DNA of 64,000 nucleotides. Origin: Clostridiales bacterium (GTDB lineage: Bacteria > Bacillota > Clostridia > Oscillospirales > Oscillospiraceae). How positions within the stretch are numbered: position 1 is the stretch's first letter; every line of letters starts with the position of its first letter. Made by a program: the position numbers and the translations under genes. The stretch lies in contig JALFRA010000039.1 of NCBI GenBank assembly GCA_022785125.1, forward strand, positions 1-64,000. Reading direction: 5' to 3'. The notes beneath the pieces were generated by a model. The model was not told the origin of the DNA. It did no database searches and was given only the letters and a program-made list of their open reading frames with translations. This document shows, piece by piece, positions 26,064 to 34,273 of this stretch.

Positions 26064-26738
26064 TCAGAGGGAGGAGTGCATCATCGTATTGATGGCCTCC
26101 TGATAGGAGAGCTGAATGTGCTCGGTGAGCAGCTGGCAGGCGGTCTCCTGCTGCTGCTGAAGGATGGCGTCCAGGATGGCGATATGCTCCTGATTGCTCA
26201 CCTGATAGCGCATCGGTCGCCATGCGGTGATGCGGATCAGGTTCAGATAGTCCACCAGACTGCGCATCAGCTGGGAGGCATACTGATTGTGCAGCGTATC
26301 CACCAGCTCCAGATGAAATTTATTATCCAGATCAATGAGGGGAGTAGCGGTCTGTCCGGCCTGACCTGCTTCATCGTCCTGGTGCTCCAGCAGCAAGGCA
26401 CGCATATCGGTAGCCCACTGGAGATCCACCTGGTAGAAGCACTGCCGGAGAATCATGGGCTCCAGCAGAGAGCGGATCTCAAAAATATCGTGGATGCTCT
26501 TGGGGGTGGGGCGGGTGATCTCGATGCCTTTGCGGGGGTGGATTTGCACCAGATTGTCCTGAGCCAGCGCCAGAACAGCTTCCCGAACCGGTGTCCGGCC
26601 CAGCCCCAGAGATTCCTGAAGCTGAGACTCATTCACAAATTGGCCGGGAGCAAGGTCCTTTTGCAGGATCATGGACTTGATTTGATCGTATGCCAGCTTG
26701 GAAAGACTGGTCTCCCGTTTGGTATTGATGGGCGCCAT
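26064..26738 (-). CDS. GntR/FadR-family transcriptional regulator of the hexuronate operon
   Basis: A 224-aa regulator. The N-terminal winged helix contains the recognition region ESQLQESLGLGRTPVREAV (about 37-55), and the C-terminal FCD effector domain has the metal/acid-ligand residues of the UxuR/ExuR/FadR group (D and H in IDLDNKFHLEL and in the TEHIQLSY region). ATG 26738 follows GGAAGGAAG. It is divergent from uxaC, and ATATATCA motifs flank both promoters, so it probably represses the operon until a uronate-derived inducer binds. The inducer is inferred. Confidence 0.88.
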   Translation of the reverse strand: MAPINTKRETSLSKLAYDQIKSMILQKDLAPGQFVNESQLQESLGLGRTPVREAVLALAQDNLVQIHPRKGIEITRPTPKSIHDIFEIRSLLEPMILRQCFYQVDLQWATDMRALLLEHQDDEAGQAGQTATPLIDLDNKFHLELVDTLHNQYASQLMRSLVDYLNLIRITAWRPMRYQVSNQEHIAILDAILQQQQETACQLLTEHIQLSYQEAINTMMHSSL

Positions 26739-26760
26739 AGGCAACTTCCTTCCGCAGCGA

Positions 26761-26813
26761 CATATCAGAACCATCCGACTGATATATCAACTGTACATTC
26801 ATGTAATATATCA
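26761..26813 (-). promoter_or_regulatory. Candidate GntR operator sites near its own gene
   Basis: Motifs sharing ATATCA occur at 26761-26768 (CATATCAG), 26779-26789 (CTGATATATCA) and 26805-26813 (AATATATCA). They match the repeats downstream of the uxaC promoter and suggest autoregulation. The rest of the gap to 27027 (about 210 nt) is AT-rich with no other clear feature. Confidence 0.5.
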
Positions 26814-27027
26814 TCCGCTTGCAGTATACCAGCCTTGGAAGGGTCCGTCAAGAGGTTGGGGAAATCGTTTTGAGTTAGGATAAGTTACATTATTTCGGGA
26901 AAAAGGGAGAGGAGATCTGGTCGATGATGGGCAATTTTAGGACATTTTTAGAACTCACTGTTGTCATATTATCACAAGAAGGGGAAAATGAAAATGAATT
27001 TCTTTGGCAGAATCGTCGGTTTATGGG

Positions 27028-27056
27028 TTGACATGTCGAATAAACTGTGATATCTT
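27028..27056 (+). promoter_or_regulatory. Promoter of the hexuronate operon
   Basis: A perfect -35 TTGACA (27028-27033), a 17-nt spacer and -10 TATCTT (27051-27056), 71 nt before the uxaC start codon. Confidence 0.8.
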
Positions 27057-27067
27057 CAAACCGTAAA

Positions 27068-27098
27068 ATATATCAGCAATATATCAGCTGGATATCAG
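27068..27098 (+). promoter_or_regulatory. Operator array downstream of the uxaC promoter
   Basis: Three direct repeats follow the -10 box: ATATATCAG (27068-27076), ATATATCAG (27079-27087) and GATATCAG (27091-27098). They are spaced 11-12 nt apart, one helical turn, so one face of the DNA is presented. The position around +5 to +35 fits a repressor site, presumably for the divergent GntR protein. Confidence 0.65.
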
Positions 27099-27126
27099 CC
27101 CGGACCGAGCTATGGGAGGGAAGGAT

Positions 27127-28566
27127 ATGAGCAGGGTGAAGCCCTTTTTGGACGAAGATTTTCTGCTGACCACTGATACAGCCAGGGCGCTGTACCACAC
27201 AGTGGCGGAGCAGATGCCCATCCTGGATTATCACTGTCACGTCAGTCCCCAGGAAATTGCCGAAAACCGGATTTTTCACAATCTGACCCAGCTTTGGCTG
27301 GAAGGGGACCATTATAAATGGAGGTTGATGCGGGCCAACGGGACGGAGGAACGACTGGTGACCGGTGATGCCGATCCCTTTGAAAAGTTCCAGGCCTGGG
27401 CTAACGCCCTGGAGCGCGCGCCGGGCAATCCGCTCTATCATTGGAGCCACCTGGAACTGCGTCGCTACTTCCAGTATGACGGCCATCTGACCGGGGCCAG
27501 CGCCAAAGAGGTGTGGGACCACTGCTGTAAGGTGATCGGGGATGGGATGTCCGTCCGGGATATCCTGAAAAAATCCAATGTGACCCTGCTGTGTACCACC
27601 GACGACCCGGCGGACAGCCTGGAGTGGCACGCTAAAATGGCCGCCGATCCCACCCTGGAGACCCGTGTGCTGCCCGCCTTCCGGCCCGATCAGGCGGTGA
27701 ACCTGGAGAAGTCGGAGTTTGCCGCCTACTTGGAGCGGCTGGGCCAGACGGCCGATGTGAAGATCGACGGCTGGGACAGCCTGCTGGGGGCGCTGGAGAA
27801 TCGGATGGACTTCTTCCATACCAACGGCTGCCGGGTGGCCGACCACGGACTGGACAACATCTGCTATCGGCCCGCTGGCACGGAAGAACTGGACGCCATC
27901 CTGAAACGGCGGCTGGCCGGGGAAGAGGTGACCGGGGAAGAGAAGTGGAAGTACAAGACGGCCCTGCTCCTCTTCTTTGGCCGGGGCTACGCCAAACGGG
28001 CGTGGGCCATGCAGCTTCACTTCGCCGCCCAGCGCAACAACAATATTAAGATGTACCGGCTTCTGGGGCCGGATACCGGATATGACAGCATCGGGCCGGG
28101 GGTAAACCTGCCCGATCTGGCCGCCTTCCTCAGCACCCTGGAGGAGGGGGGGGCCCTGCCCAAGACCATCCTCTATTCTCTGGCCCCCAACGACAACGCG
28201 GGGCTCATCACCCTGATGGGCTGCTTCCAGGGACCGGGTGTGGCCGGGAAGATGCAGCACGGCGCGGCCTGGTGGTTCAACGACAATAAGGGCGGCATGG
28301 AGGCCCAGATGAAGGCCCTGGCGGCCAACGGCCTGCTGGGGAACTTTGTGGGGATGCTTACCGATTCCCGCAGCTTCCTCTCCTATACCCGGCACGAATA
28401 CTTCCGGCGCATCCTGTGTGAGCTGCTGGGCGGCTGGGTAGAGAGCGGACAGTTGCCCGACGACCGGGCGGCACTGGAGGGCATGACGGCCGACATCTGT
28501 TACCGCAACAGCATTCGTTATTTTGGCTTGGAACAGTATCATTTACGGGGGGCGGAGAAGCTATGA
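27127..28566 (+). CDS. uxaC: Uronate isomerase (glucuronate/galacturonate isomerase)
   Basis: A 479-aa amidohydrolase-fold enzyme that converts D-glucuronate to fructuronate and D-galacturonate to tagaturonate. The N-terminal [16 protein letters not shown] holds the metal-binding His-x-His, and [23 protein letters not shown] and [18 protein letters not shown] are family hallmarks. ATG 27127 is preferred to ATG 27112 because GGAGGG lies 6 nt before it. It is the first gene of the operon and overlaps the next gene by 4 nt. Confidence 0.97.
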   Translation: MSRVKPFLDEDFLLTTDTARALYHTVAEQMPILDYHCHVSPQEIAENRIFHNLTQLWLEGDHYKWRLMRANGTEERLVTGDADPFEKFQAWANALERAPGNPLYHWSHLELRRYFQYDGHLTGASAKEVWDHCCKVIGDGMSVRDILKKSNVTLLCTTDDPADSLEWHAKMAADPTLETRVLPAFRPDQAVNLEKSEFAAYLERLGQTADVKIDGWDSLLGALENRMDFFHTNGCRVADHGLDNICYRPAGTEELDAILKRRLAGEEVTGEEKWKYKTALLLFFGRGYAKRAWAMQLHFAAQRNNNIKMYRLLGPDTGYDSIGPGVNLPDLAAFLSTLEEGGALPKTILYSLAPNDNAGLITLMGCFQGPGVAGKMQHGAAWWFNDNKGGMEAQMKALAANGLLGNFVGMLTDSRSFLSYTRHEYFRRILCELLGGWVESGQLPDDRAALEGMTADICYRNSIRYFGLEQYHLRGAEKL

Positions 28567-29294
28567 GTATGATCAGCGTCAAGGGGTTGAAGAAGAGTTT
28601 CAAGAACCATGAGGTGCTCAAGGGCATCGACATTGAGATCCAGCCCGGTGAGGTGGTGGCCATCGTAGGACCCTCCGGCTGCGGCAAGTCCACCTTCCTG
28701 CGCTGCCTCAACCTGCTGGAGAAGCCCTCCGGCGGACAGATCCTCTACCACGACGTGGATCTGGTCAGCGCCGATGCCAAGACGGCCACCAAGGTCCTGC
28801 TCGGTATGGGCATGGTGTTCCAGCAGTTCAACCTGTTTCCCCACCTGACGGTGCTGGACAACATCATGCTGGCCCCCACCATGGTCAAGGGACAGGACAA
28901 GCAGACCAGCCGGGAGCAGGCCATGGCGCTGCTCAAGACCGTGGGCCTGGAGGACAAGAAGGACGCCTACCCCAACCAGCTCTCCGGCGGTCAGCAGCAG
29001 CGCATCGCCATTGCCCGGGCTCTGGCCATGAAGCCGGAGGTCATGCTCTTCGACGAGCCCACCTCCGCTCTGGACCCTGAGATGGTAGGCGAGGTGCTGG
29101 ACGTGATGAAGAAGCTGGCGGCGGAGGGTATGACCATGCTGGTGGTCACCCACGAGATGGGCTTTGCCCGTGAGGCCGCCGACCGTGTCATCTTCATTGA
29201 CGGGGGCTACATCGTGGAGGACAGCGAGCCCGAGGAGTTCTTCAGCCACCCCAAAAATAAGCGGCTTCAGGAGTTCTTAAGCAAAATGCTCTGA
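28563..29294 (+). CDS. Polar amino acid-type ABC transporter ATP-binding protein
   Basis: A 243-aa GlnQ/HisP-class ATPase. It has Walker [10 protein letters not shown], signature [17 protein letters not shown], Walker [14 protein letters not shown] and H-loop VVTHEMG. Its partners are the binding protein at 32616 and the permease at 33583, split from it by four enzyme genes. This transporter class normally imports amino acids or opines, so its place inside a uronate operon is unusual. The start overlaps the uxaC stop (ATGA). Confidence 0.93.
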   Translation: MSMISVKGLKKSFKNHEVLKGIDIEIQPGEVVAIVGPSGCGKSTFLRCLNLLEKPSGGQILYHDVDLVSADAKTATKVLLGMGMVFQQFNLFPHLTVLDNIMLAPTMVKGQDKQTSREQAMALLKTVGLEDKKDAYPNQLSGGQQQRIAIARALAMKPEVMLFDEPTSALDPEMVGEVLDVMKKLAAEGMTMLVVTHEMGFAREAADRVIFIDGGYIVEDSEPEEFFSHPKNKRLQEFLSKML

Positions 29295-29323
29295 TCTTCA
29301 TTATATTAAGGAGGAAACGAACC

Positions 29324-30076
29324 ATGTCTCAGATCAAGGTAGCTCGTTACAGTGATGTGAAGTACGACTTTGTCAACGGCTTTGCCAAGGTGCCGGTGCT
29401 GGAAGGGGAGTTTGATCAGGCCCACTTCGCCCACTGTGCCCTGCAGCCCGGCTGCTCCGTGACCCCTGACATCTACTCTGTGAAGGAGCACAATCAGCTG
29501 TTCATCTTCACCAAGGGTAAGGGCTATGTGACCACCCCCCGTCAGGCCTGGAACATTGTGGAGCCCGGTGTGTTCGTCCCTGAATTTGATACCGAGCACT
29601 TCACCATCACCTGCTCCGCCGACAGCAAGCAGCCTCTGGAGTACCTGCACATCATCACCGAGCTGAGCGACTACGACAAGACTTGTCTGGTGGAGTCCCG
29701 CATGGTGCTGCCCCGGTTCCGCGGCATCTCTCAGGGCTGGACCTACGACGAGGACTTTAAGGATAACGACGTCACCACCTCCATTATGCTGCTGGAGCAC
29801 CGCAACCTGGGCCGTCTGTCCATGGGCTGCGTCCGGGGCAAGGGCCCGGTGGAGATCGGGCAGCATATCCACAACGAACTGGCCCAGTGGTATTTCCCCC
29901 TGCCCGGCTCCGAGTTTATCTACACCGCCGGCGGGGAAGAGGTCAAGATGACCGGCGGCGACCTGTCCTTCACCCCCACCGGCTTCTGGCACGGCAGCAA
30001 GGTGGAAGCGGACAAGACCTGCGACTACATCTGGTTCGAGATGTGCATCGACGGCTATCCCGGCGAGATCAAGTAA
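29324..30076 (+). CDS. Bicupin protein, copy 1
   Basis: A 250-aa protein with two cupin barrels. The C-terminal barrel keeps a metal site: H-I-H-x-E in IGQHIHNELAQWY and P-x-G-x2-H in FTPTGFWHGS. The N-terminal barrel has EHNQLFIFTKGKGY but no His-x-His pair. It resembles no characterised isomerase that I can name; KduI and KdgF are cupins of uronate pathways, but their signatures do not match clearly. The neighbouring gene is a paralogue about as long. RBS AAGGAGG. Confidence 0.8.
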   Translation: MSQIKVARYSDVKYDFVNGFAKVPVLEGEFDQAHFAHCALQPGCSVTPDIYSVKEHNQLFIFTKGKGYVTTPRQAWNIVEPGVFVPEFDTEHFTITCSADSKQPLEYLHIITELSDYDKTCLVESRMVLPRFRGISQGWTYDEDFKDNDVTTSIMLLEHRNLGRLSMGCVRGKGPVEIGQHIHNELAQWYFPLPGSEFIYTAGGEEVKMTGGDLSFTPTGFWHGSKVEADKTCDYIWFEMCIDGYPGEIK

Positions 30077-30126
30077 GATATTCATCCACTACACATGATC
30101 TATTTTAATGAAAAGGGGAATGTACC

Positions 30127-30876
30127 ATGGCTCTGGTTCAGATTTCGAGAGGCGCTGAGGTCAAGCACAACTATGTGGACGGCGTGTCCCGGGTGCCCAT
30201 CCTGGAGGGCGCTTACCATGACGCGACGGTGGAGCGCATCTCCATCCAGCCCGGCGCCGACCTGACCCCGGAGATCTTCTCCCGTCAGGAGCACAATCAG
30301 GTGTTTCTCATCACCGCCGGCAAGGGCTACATCGTCACCCCCCGCCGGGTGTTCAACATCACCGAGGTCTCCGTGTTCGTGCCTGACTTCGACAAGGAGC
30401 AGTTTACCTTCCACTGCGCCGCCGACGCCAAGGAAAATATGGAGATCGTCCATTTCGTCACCGAGCTGAGCGACTACGACAAGACCTGCCTGAAGGAGTC
30501 CCACCTGACTCTGCCCCGGTTCCGGGGGGTGTCCCAGGCCTGGCATTACAAGGAGGACTTCACCGGCGCCGACATCCAGCAGATGATGCTCATCGAGCAC
30601 CGTAACCTGGGCCGCCTGTCCATGGGCGCCAACTTCGGCACCGGCCCCAACTACATCGGCCAGCACATCCACAACGAGCTGGAGCAGTGGTACATCATGC
30701 TGCCCGGCGCTTCCTTCACCTACACCGCCGAGGACGAGAAGATCCATGTGGTGGGCGGCGACGTGACCTACACCCCCCATGGCTCTCACCACGGCAGCGA
30801 GTGCGCCGAGGGCGAGAAGTTCGCCTATGTGTGGTTCGAGCTGTGTGAGAACGGCTATCCCGGCGAGATCAAGTAA
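30127..30876 (+). CDS. Bicupin protein, copy 2
   Basis: A 249-aa paralogue of the preceding gene. About half of the residues look identical by eye, including TELSDYDKTCL, LPRFRG, EHRNLGRLSMG, IGQHIHNEL and the C-terminus GYPGEIK. The C-terminal cupin has H-I-H-x-E and TPHGSHHGSE. Keeping two diverged copies suggests either a heteromer or two related substrates. Reaction unknown; a role in isomerising or cleaving a uronate derivative is inferred from context. RBS AAAAGGGGAA. Confidence 0.8.
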   Translation: MALVQISRGAEVKHNYVDGVSRVPILEGAYHDATVERISIQPGADLTPEIFSRQEHNQVFLITAGKGYIVTPRRVFNITEVSVFVPDFDKEQFTFHCAADAKENMEIVHFVTELSDYDKTCLKESHLTLPRFRGVSQAWHYKEDFTGADIQQMMLIEHRNLGRLSMGANFGTGPNYIGQHIHNELEQWYIMLPGASFTYTAEDEKIHVVGGDVTYTPHGSHHGSECAEGEKFAYVWFELCENGYPGEIK

Positions 30877-30878
30877 GT

Positions 30879-31721
30879 ATGACACACAACTGGGGGCTGC
30901 TGGGTTCCAACAGCACCTACAGCCATATGCCCCTGGAGGACTGCCTGGACGACCTGGCGGAGCTTGGGCTGACAGCCCTGGACTTCGTACCCCAGGCTCC
31001 TCATTTCTGGTGCAGCCATGCTGAGATGGGGGATGCCGCCGCCCTCCGGCGAATGCTGGAGGAGAGAGGCCTGCGGGCCGCGGTGGTTACTCCGCCTCCC
31101 TATCGCTATTCCATCACCGCCCCGGCGGGGATGCAGCGGCAGGCCACTCTGGACTATTACCGACGCTGTATTCTGCTGGCGGCCTCCCTGGGGGGCGACC
31201 GGGTGGTGCTGGGGGCGGAGGGGGCCTGCTGGGACCTGGAACGGGACAGGCTGCTGGACCAGGCGGCGGAGTTGCTTACCCGGCTGTGTCCCACGGCGGC
31301 GGCAGCCGGAGTGAAGCTGCTGCTCATGCCGGTGCTGGGTCCAGACGCCCCTCTGGCTGCCCAGTCCCCCGTGCTGGGACCAGCGGAGGAGATCCTGGGC
31401 ATGATCCGCCGGGTGGACAGCCCCTGGCTGGGGGCCTGCCTGGATACCAACGCCATGAGCGTGTGGGGAGACGATATCCCCGGCTGGTTTGCCCGGCTGG
31501 GAACCTGCACCGATCTGGTTCGGCTGTGCGACGGCAATTATCACGGCTGGCGGGCCTGGGGGGAGGGATGCCTGCCCATGGGCCGCTATCTGGAACAGCT
31601 GGAGGCGGCAGGTTACCGGGGAGAACTCTCTCTGCTGCTGCCCGGCGAGCGCTATGTGGACAGGCCCGGTTACCCGCTGCGGCAGACGCTGGCGGCGCTG
31701 AGAACAGGGGGGAGGACATGA
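30879..31721 (+). CDS. Sugar phosphate isomerase/epimerase-like TIM barrel protein
   Basis: A 280-aa member of the AP-endonuclease-2/xylose-isomerase-like fold. The order of strands (LTALDFVPQAP, GGDRVVLGAEG, GVKLLLMPVLG, LGACLDTNAM, ELSLLLPGERY) fits the barrel. The metal ligands are weaker than in classic epimerases, for instance LLMPV where a Glu is usual. Start ATG 30879 lies 2 nt after the bicupin stop with only a weak ribosome site, so translation is probably coupled. Function unknown. Confidence 0.75.
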   Translation: MTHNWGLLGSNSTYSHMPLEDCLDDLAELGLTALDFVPQAPHFWCSHAEMGDAAALRRMLEERGLRAAVVTPPPYRYSITAPAGMQRQATLDYYRRCILLAASLGGDRVVLGAEGACWDLERDRLLDQAAELLTRLCPTAAAAGVKLLLMPVLGPDAPLAAQSPVLGPAEEILGMIRRVDSPWLGACLDTNAMSVWGDDIPGWFARLGTCTDLVRLCDGNYHGWRAWGEGCLPMGRYLEQLEAAGYRGELSLLLPGERYVDRPGYPLRQTLAALRTGGRT

Positions 31722-32554
31722 AGGGTATCCGACGCGACCAGCTGGTGAACATGAACCAGCACTACCGCCGGTTCTCTCTGGACTACTTCCTGGATTGTCA
31801 GCAGAAACTGGGCTTTCACCAGATCGAGCTGTGGTGCGGGGCTTCCCACTTCTGGCTGGACCACACCGGCTATGACGACGTATCGGTGCTGAAAGGCAGG
31901 CTGAAGGACCACAGTGTGCGGGTGGTATCCATAACCGCCCCCAGCATGGCCTATCAGTACCAGTACGCCGCCCAGGCCAGGGATCAGCTGGAATACTCCT
32001 TTCGTTACTTCTCCAACGCCATCCATCTGGCCGCTGAACTGGGGGCCGACCGAGTGGTGGTCAACTCTGGCTGGGGTTACCTGGGGGAGGACTCGGACAC
32101 CATGTGGAACCGGTGCCGGGATCACCTCTGCCGTCTGTGCAGGGTGGCCCAATCCCTGGGGGTGAAGCTGGTGATGGAATCCCTGCGGGACGACGAGAGC
32201 AACCTGGTCTACAACCTGGAGCGAGCTGTGCGGATGTACCGGGAGGTAGATCATCCCAGCCTGAAAATGATGGTGGACAACATTGCCACCGGGGCGGCGG
32301 GGGAGAGCTTGGAGGATTGGTTCCAGGCCTTCGGTCAGGATTTGATCCATATGCACTTTCTGGACGGCGACCCCTGGCTCCACAACATCTGGGGAGACGG
32401 CAACACCTCCTTATCCCAACAGATTCAAACCATGAACCAATGGAACTATACCGGCTATCTGGTGCAGGAGGTGGCGGATGAGCACTATTTCTCCGACCCC
32501 TTCGAGGCAGACCGGAAAAACCTCCGGGTACTGGAGCGGTTCCTGGAGGCATGA
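31718..32554 (+). CDS. FrlC-like sugar epimerase (TIM barrel)
   Basis: A 278-aa metal-dependent epimerase. Segments such as LGFHQIELWCGA, GVKLVMESLRDDESNLVYN, KMMVDNIATG and DLIHMHFLDGD place the Glu, Asp and His metal ligands as in D-tagatose 3-epimerase and fructoselysine 3-epimerase (FrlC), which it resembles most by eye. ATG 31718 overlaps the previous stop by 4 nt and follows GGGGGAGG. It may epimerise a keto-uronate or an amino-acid-linked sugar. Confidence 0.8.
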   Translation: MKGIRRDQLVNMNQHYRRFSLDYFLDCQQKLGFHQIELWCGASHFWLDHTGYDDVSVLKGRLKDHSVRVVSITAPSMAYQYQYAAQARDQLEYSFRYFSNAIHLAAELGADRVVVNSGWGYLGEDSDTMWNRCRDHLCRLCRVAQSLGVKLVMESLRDDESNLVYNLERAVRMYREVDHPSLKMMVDNIATGAAGESLEDWFQAFGQDLIHMHFLDGDPWLHNIWGDGNTSLSQQIQTMNQWNYTGYLVQEVADEHYFSDPFEADRKNLRVLERFLEA

Positions 32555-32615
32555 GCGTTATTTCCCGATGCGCCCCATCGGTAAATAAAATCAAATGTAA
32601 GGAAAGGTGAACATC

Positions 32616-33512
32616 ATGAAGCTGAAAAGATTGATCCCCTCGGTCCTCTCTCTTGCACTGGTCGTTTCCCTGGCCGCCTGCGGCGGCAACGGCGGCAGCG
32701 CCAACACCCCCGCTCAGAATGAGACTACCCCTGCTCAGGGCGAGACTACCCCGGCTCAGACCGAGGGCGACGGCTCCCTGCAGCGTGTCCTGGACGCCGG
32801 CAAGCTGGTCATCGGCGCCGAGGGCAACTGGATCCCCTATGTGTACAACGAGGACGGCACCGGCGAGCTCACCGGCTTCGAGGTGGAAGTAGCCAAGGAA
32901 GTGGCCTCCCGCATGGGCGTGGAAGCTGAGTTCCAGATCTCCGACAGCTGGGACCCCGTTATGGCCGGTCTGGACGCGGGCCGCTGGGACATCGTCATCT
33001 GCGGCGTGAACCCCAAGCCCGAGCGTCAGGAAAAGTATGCCTGCTCCATCGCCTACGCTGAGAACCCCTTCTGCCTGGTGGTCAACGGCGACAACACCGA
33101 GATCACTTCCTTCGATGATCTGAGCGGCAAGCTGTGCGCCAACTCTCCCTCTTCTGTGGCTGGCCAGATTGCCACTGAGTATGGTGCCACCACCGCCGAC
33201 ACCGACCTGACCGGCGCTATGGAGATGCTGAATACCGGCCGTGCCGACGCCCACATCAACAACGTGGCCGCCGTGGACGAGTATATGCAGAGCCGCCCCG
33301 ACGTGAACGTGAAGATCATTGACACCTACGAGCCCAAGGAGGGCGAGGAGTATATGATCCAGTCCTCCGCCATGTGCCGCAAGGAGGATCAGGACCTGTG
33401 CAATAAGGTTTCCGAGATTCTCCAGGAGATGATTGACGACGGAACCCTGTACGACCTGACTGTTGAGTACTTTGGCCAGGCTGTGGCTGACAGCACCAGC
33501 ATCTATCAGTAA
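32616..33512 (+). CDS. Polar amino acid-type ABC transporter substrate-binding lipoprotein
   Basis: A 298-aa lipoprotein. The signal ends SLAAC, followed by a Thr/Pro/Gln repeat linker and a type II SBP_bac_3 domain (DGTGELTGFEVEVAKEVASRMG, WDIVICGVNPKPERQEKY). At the site where many relatives place the ligand amino-group Asp it reads DAHINN, which should be checked by alignment. It works with the ATPase at 28563 and the permease at 33583. RBS GGAAAGGTGA before ATG 32616. Confidence 0.92.
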   Translation: MKLKRLIPSVLSLALVVSLAACGGNGGSANTPAQNETTPAQGETTPAQTEGDGSLQRVLDAGKLVIGAEGNWIPYVYNEDGTGELTGFEVEVAKEVASRMGVEAEFQISDSWDPVMAGLDAGRWDIVICGVNPKPERQEKYACSIAYAENPFCLVVNGDNTEITSFDDLSGKLCANSPSSVAGQIATEYGATTADTDLTGAMEMLNTGRADAHINNVAAVDEYMQSRPDVNVKIIDTYEPKEGEEYMIQSSAMCRKEDQDLCNKVSEILQEMIDDGTLYDLTVEYFGQAVADSTSIYQ

Positions 33513-33524
33513 CATTAAGCAATG

Positions 33525-33558
33525 GACCGGGGCGCCCCCTCAGGGCGGCGCCCCGGTC
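33525..33558 (+). other. Stable hairpin after the binding-protein gene
   Basis: A perfect 12-bp GC-rich stem (33525-33536 with 33547-33558) with no T tract behind it. It is probably an mRNA-stabilising or processing hairpin that raises binding-protein levels rather than a full terminator. Confidence 0.65.
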
Positions 33559-33582
33559 AGATAAAAAAGGAGGCGGGCTGCG

Positions 33583-34254
33583 ATGAAGCTACTTGAGCTG
33601 TTTATCAGTTCCTTCTGGCCCATGTTCAAAGCTGGACTTACAATTTCCGTGCCGCTGATGTTGGTATCCTTTGCCCTGGGCCTGGTGTTGGCTTTTGCGC
33701 TGGCCCTCATGCGGATGTCCAACTTCAAGCCCTTCAAGGGTATTGCCTGGTTCATCGTCTGGGTCATCCGCGGCACGCCTCTGCTGACTCAGATCTATGT
33801 GATCTTTTTCGGCCTGCCGGCGCTGGGTATTGTGCTGGCTCCCATTCCCTCGGCCATCCTGGCCCTGACCATCAGCCAGGGCGCCTACAACTCCGAAGTG
33901 ATCCGCGCTGCTTTGGGCTCCATCCCCAAGGGCCAGTTTGAGGCCTGCCGGGCTCTGGGCCTGAACAAAATACAGACCATGCGGAAGGTCATCGTTCCTC
34001 AGGCCGCCCTGGTGGCGGTACCCTCCCTGGGCAACTCCTTTATCAGCCTGCTGAAGGATACCTCCCTGGTGTCCACCATCACCGTGGCCGAGATTATGAT
34101 GACGGCCAAGACCATCAATGCCACCGCCTTTGAGCCCCTGCTGCTCTATGTGGAGGCCGGCGTGGTGTACCTGATCTTCAGCACCGTCCTGACGCAGCTG
34201 CAGGGAATGCTGGAGAAGAAGCTGGGCAAGCATCTGGTTGATTCCAGAGCCTGA
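33583..34254 (+). CDS. Polar amino acid-type ABC transporter permease
   Basis: A 223-aa membrane protein with about five helices of the HisM/GlnP family. The family sequence RGTPLLTQIYVIFFGLP and the EAA loop EACRALGLNKIQTMRKVIVPQA are clear. It completes the importer whose ATPase is six genes upstream. ATG 33583 follows AAAGGAGG. Confidence 0.94.
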   Translation: MKLLELFISSFWPMFKAGLTISVPLMLVSFALGLVLAFALALMRMSNFKPFKGIAWFIVWVIRGTPLLTQIYVIFFGLPALGIVLAPIPSAILALTISQGAYNSEVIRAALGSIPKGQFEACRALGLNKIQTMRKVIVPQAALVAVPSLGNSFISLLKDTSLVSTITVAEIMMTAKTINATAFEPLLLYVEAGVVYLIFSTVLTQLQGMLEKKLGKHLVDSRA

Positions 34255-34273
34255 ATAAGAGAGGCAATGACTC

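Noticed and set aside
26988..27050. 20-codon ORF (MKMNFFGRIVGLW...) after AGAAGGGG, upstream of uxaC
   Set aside because: It overlaps the -35 box of the uxaC promoter and has no promoter of its own that I can see, so expression is doubtful.
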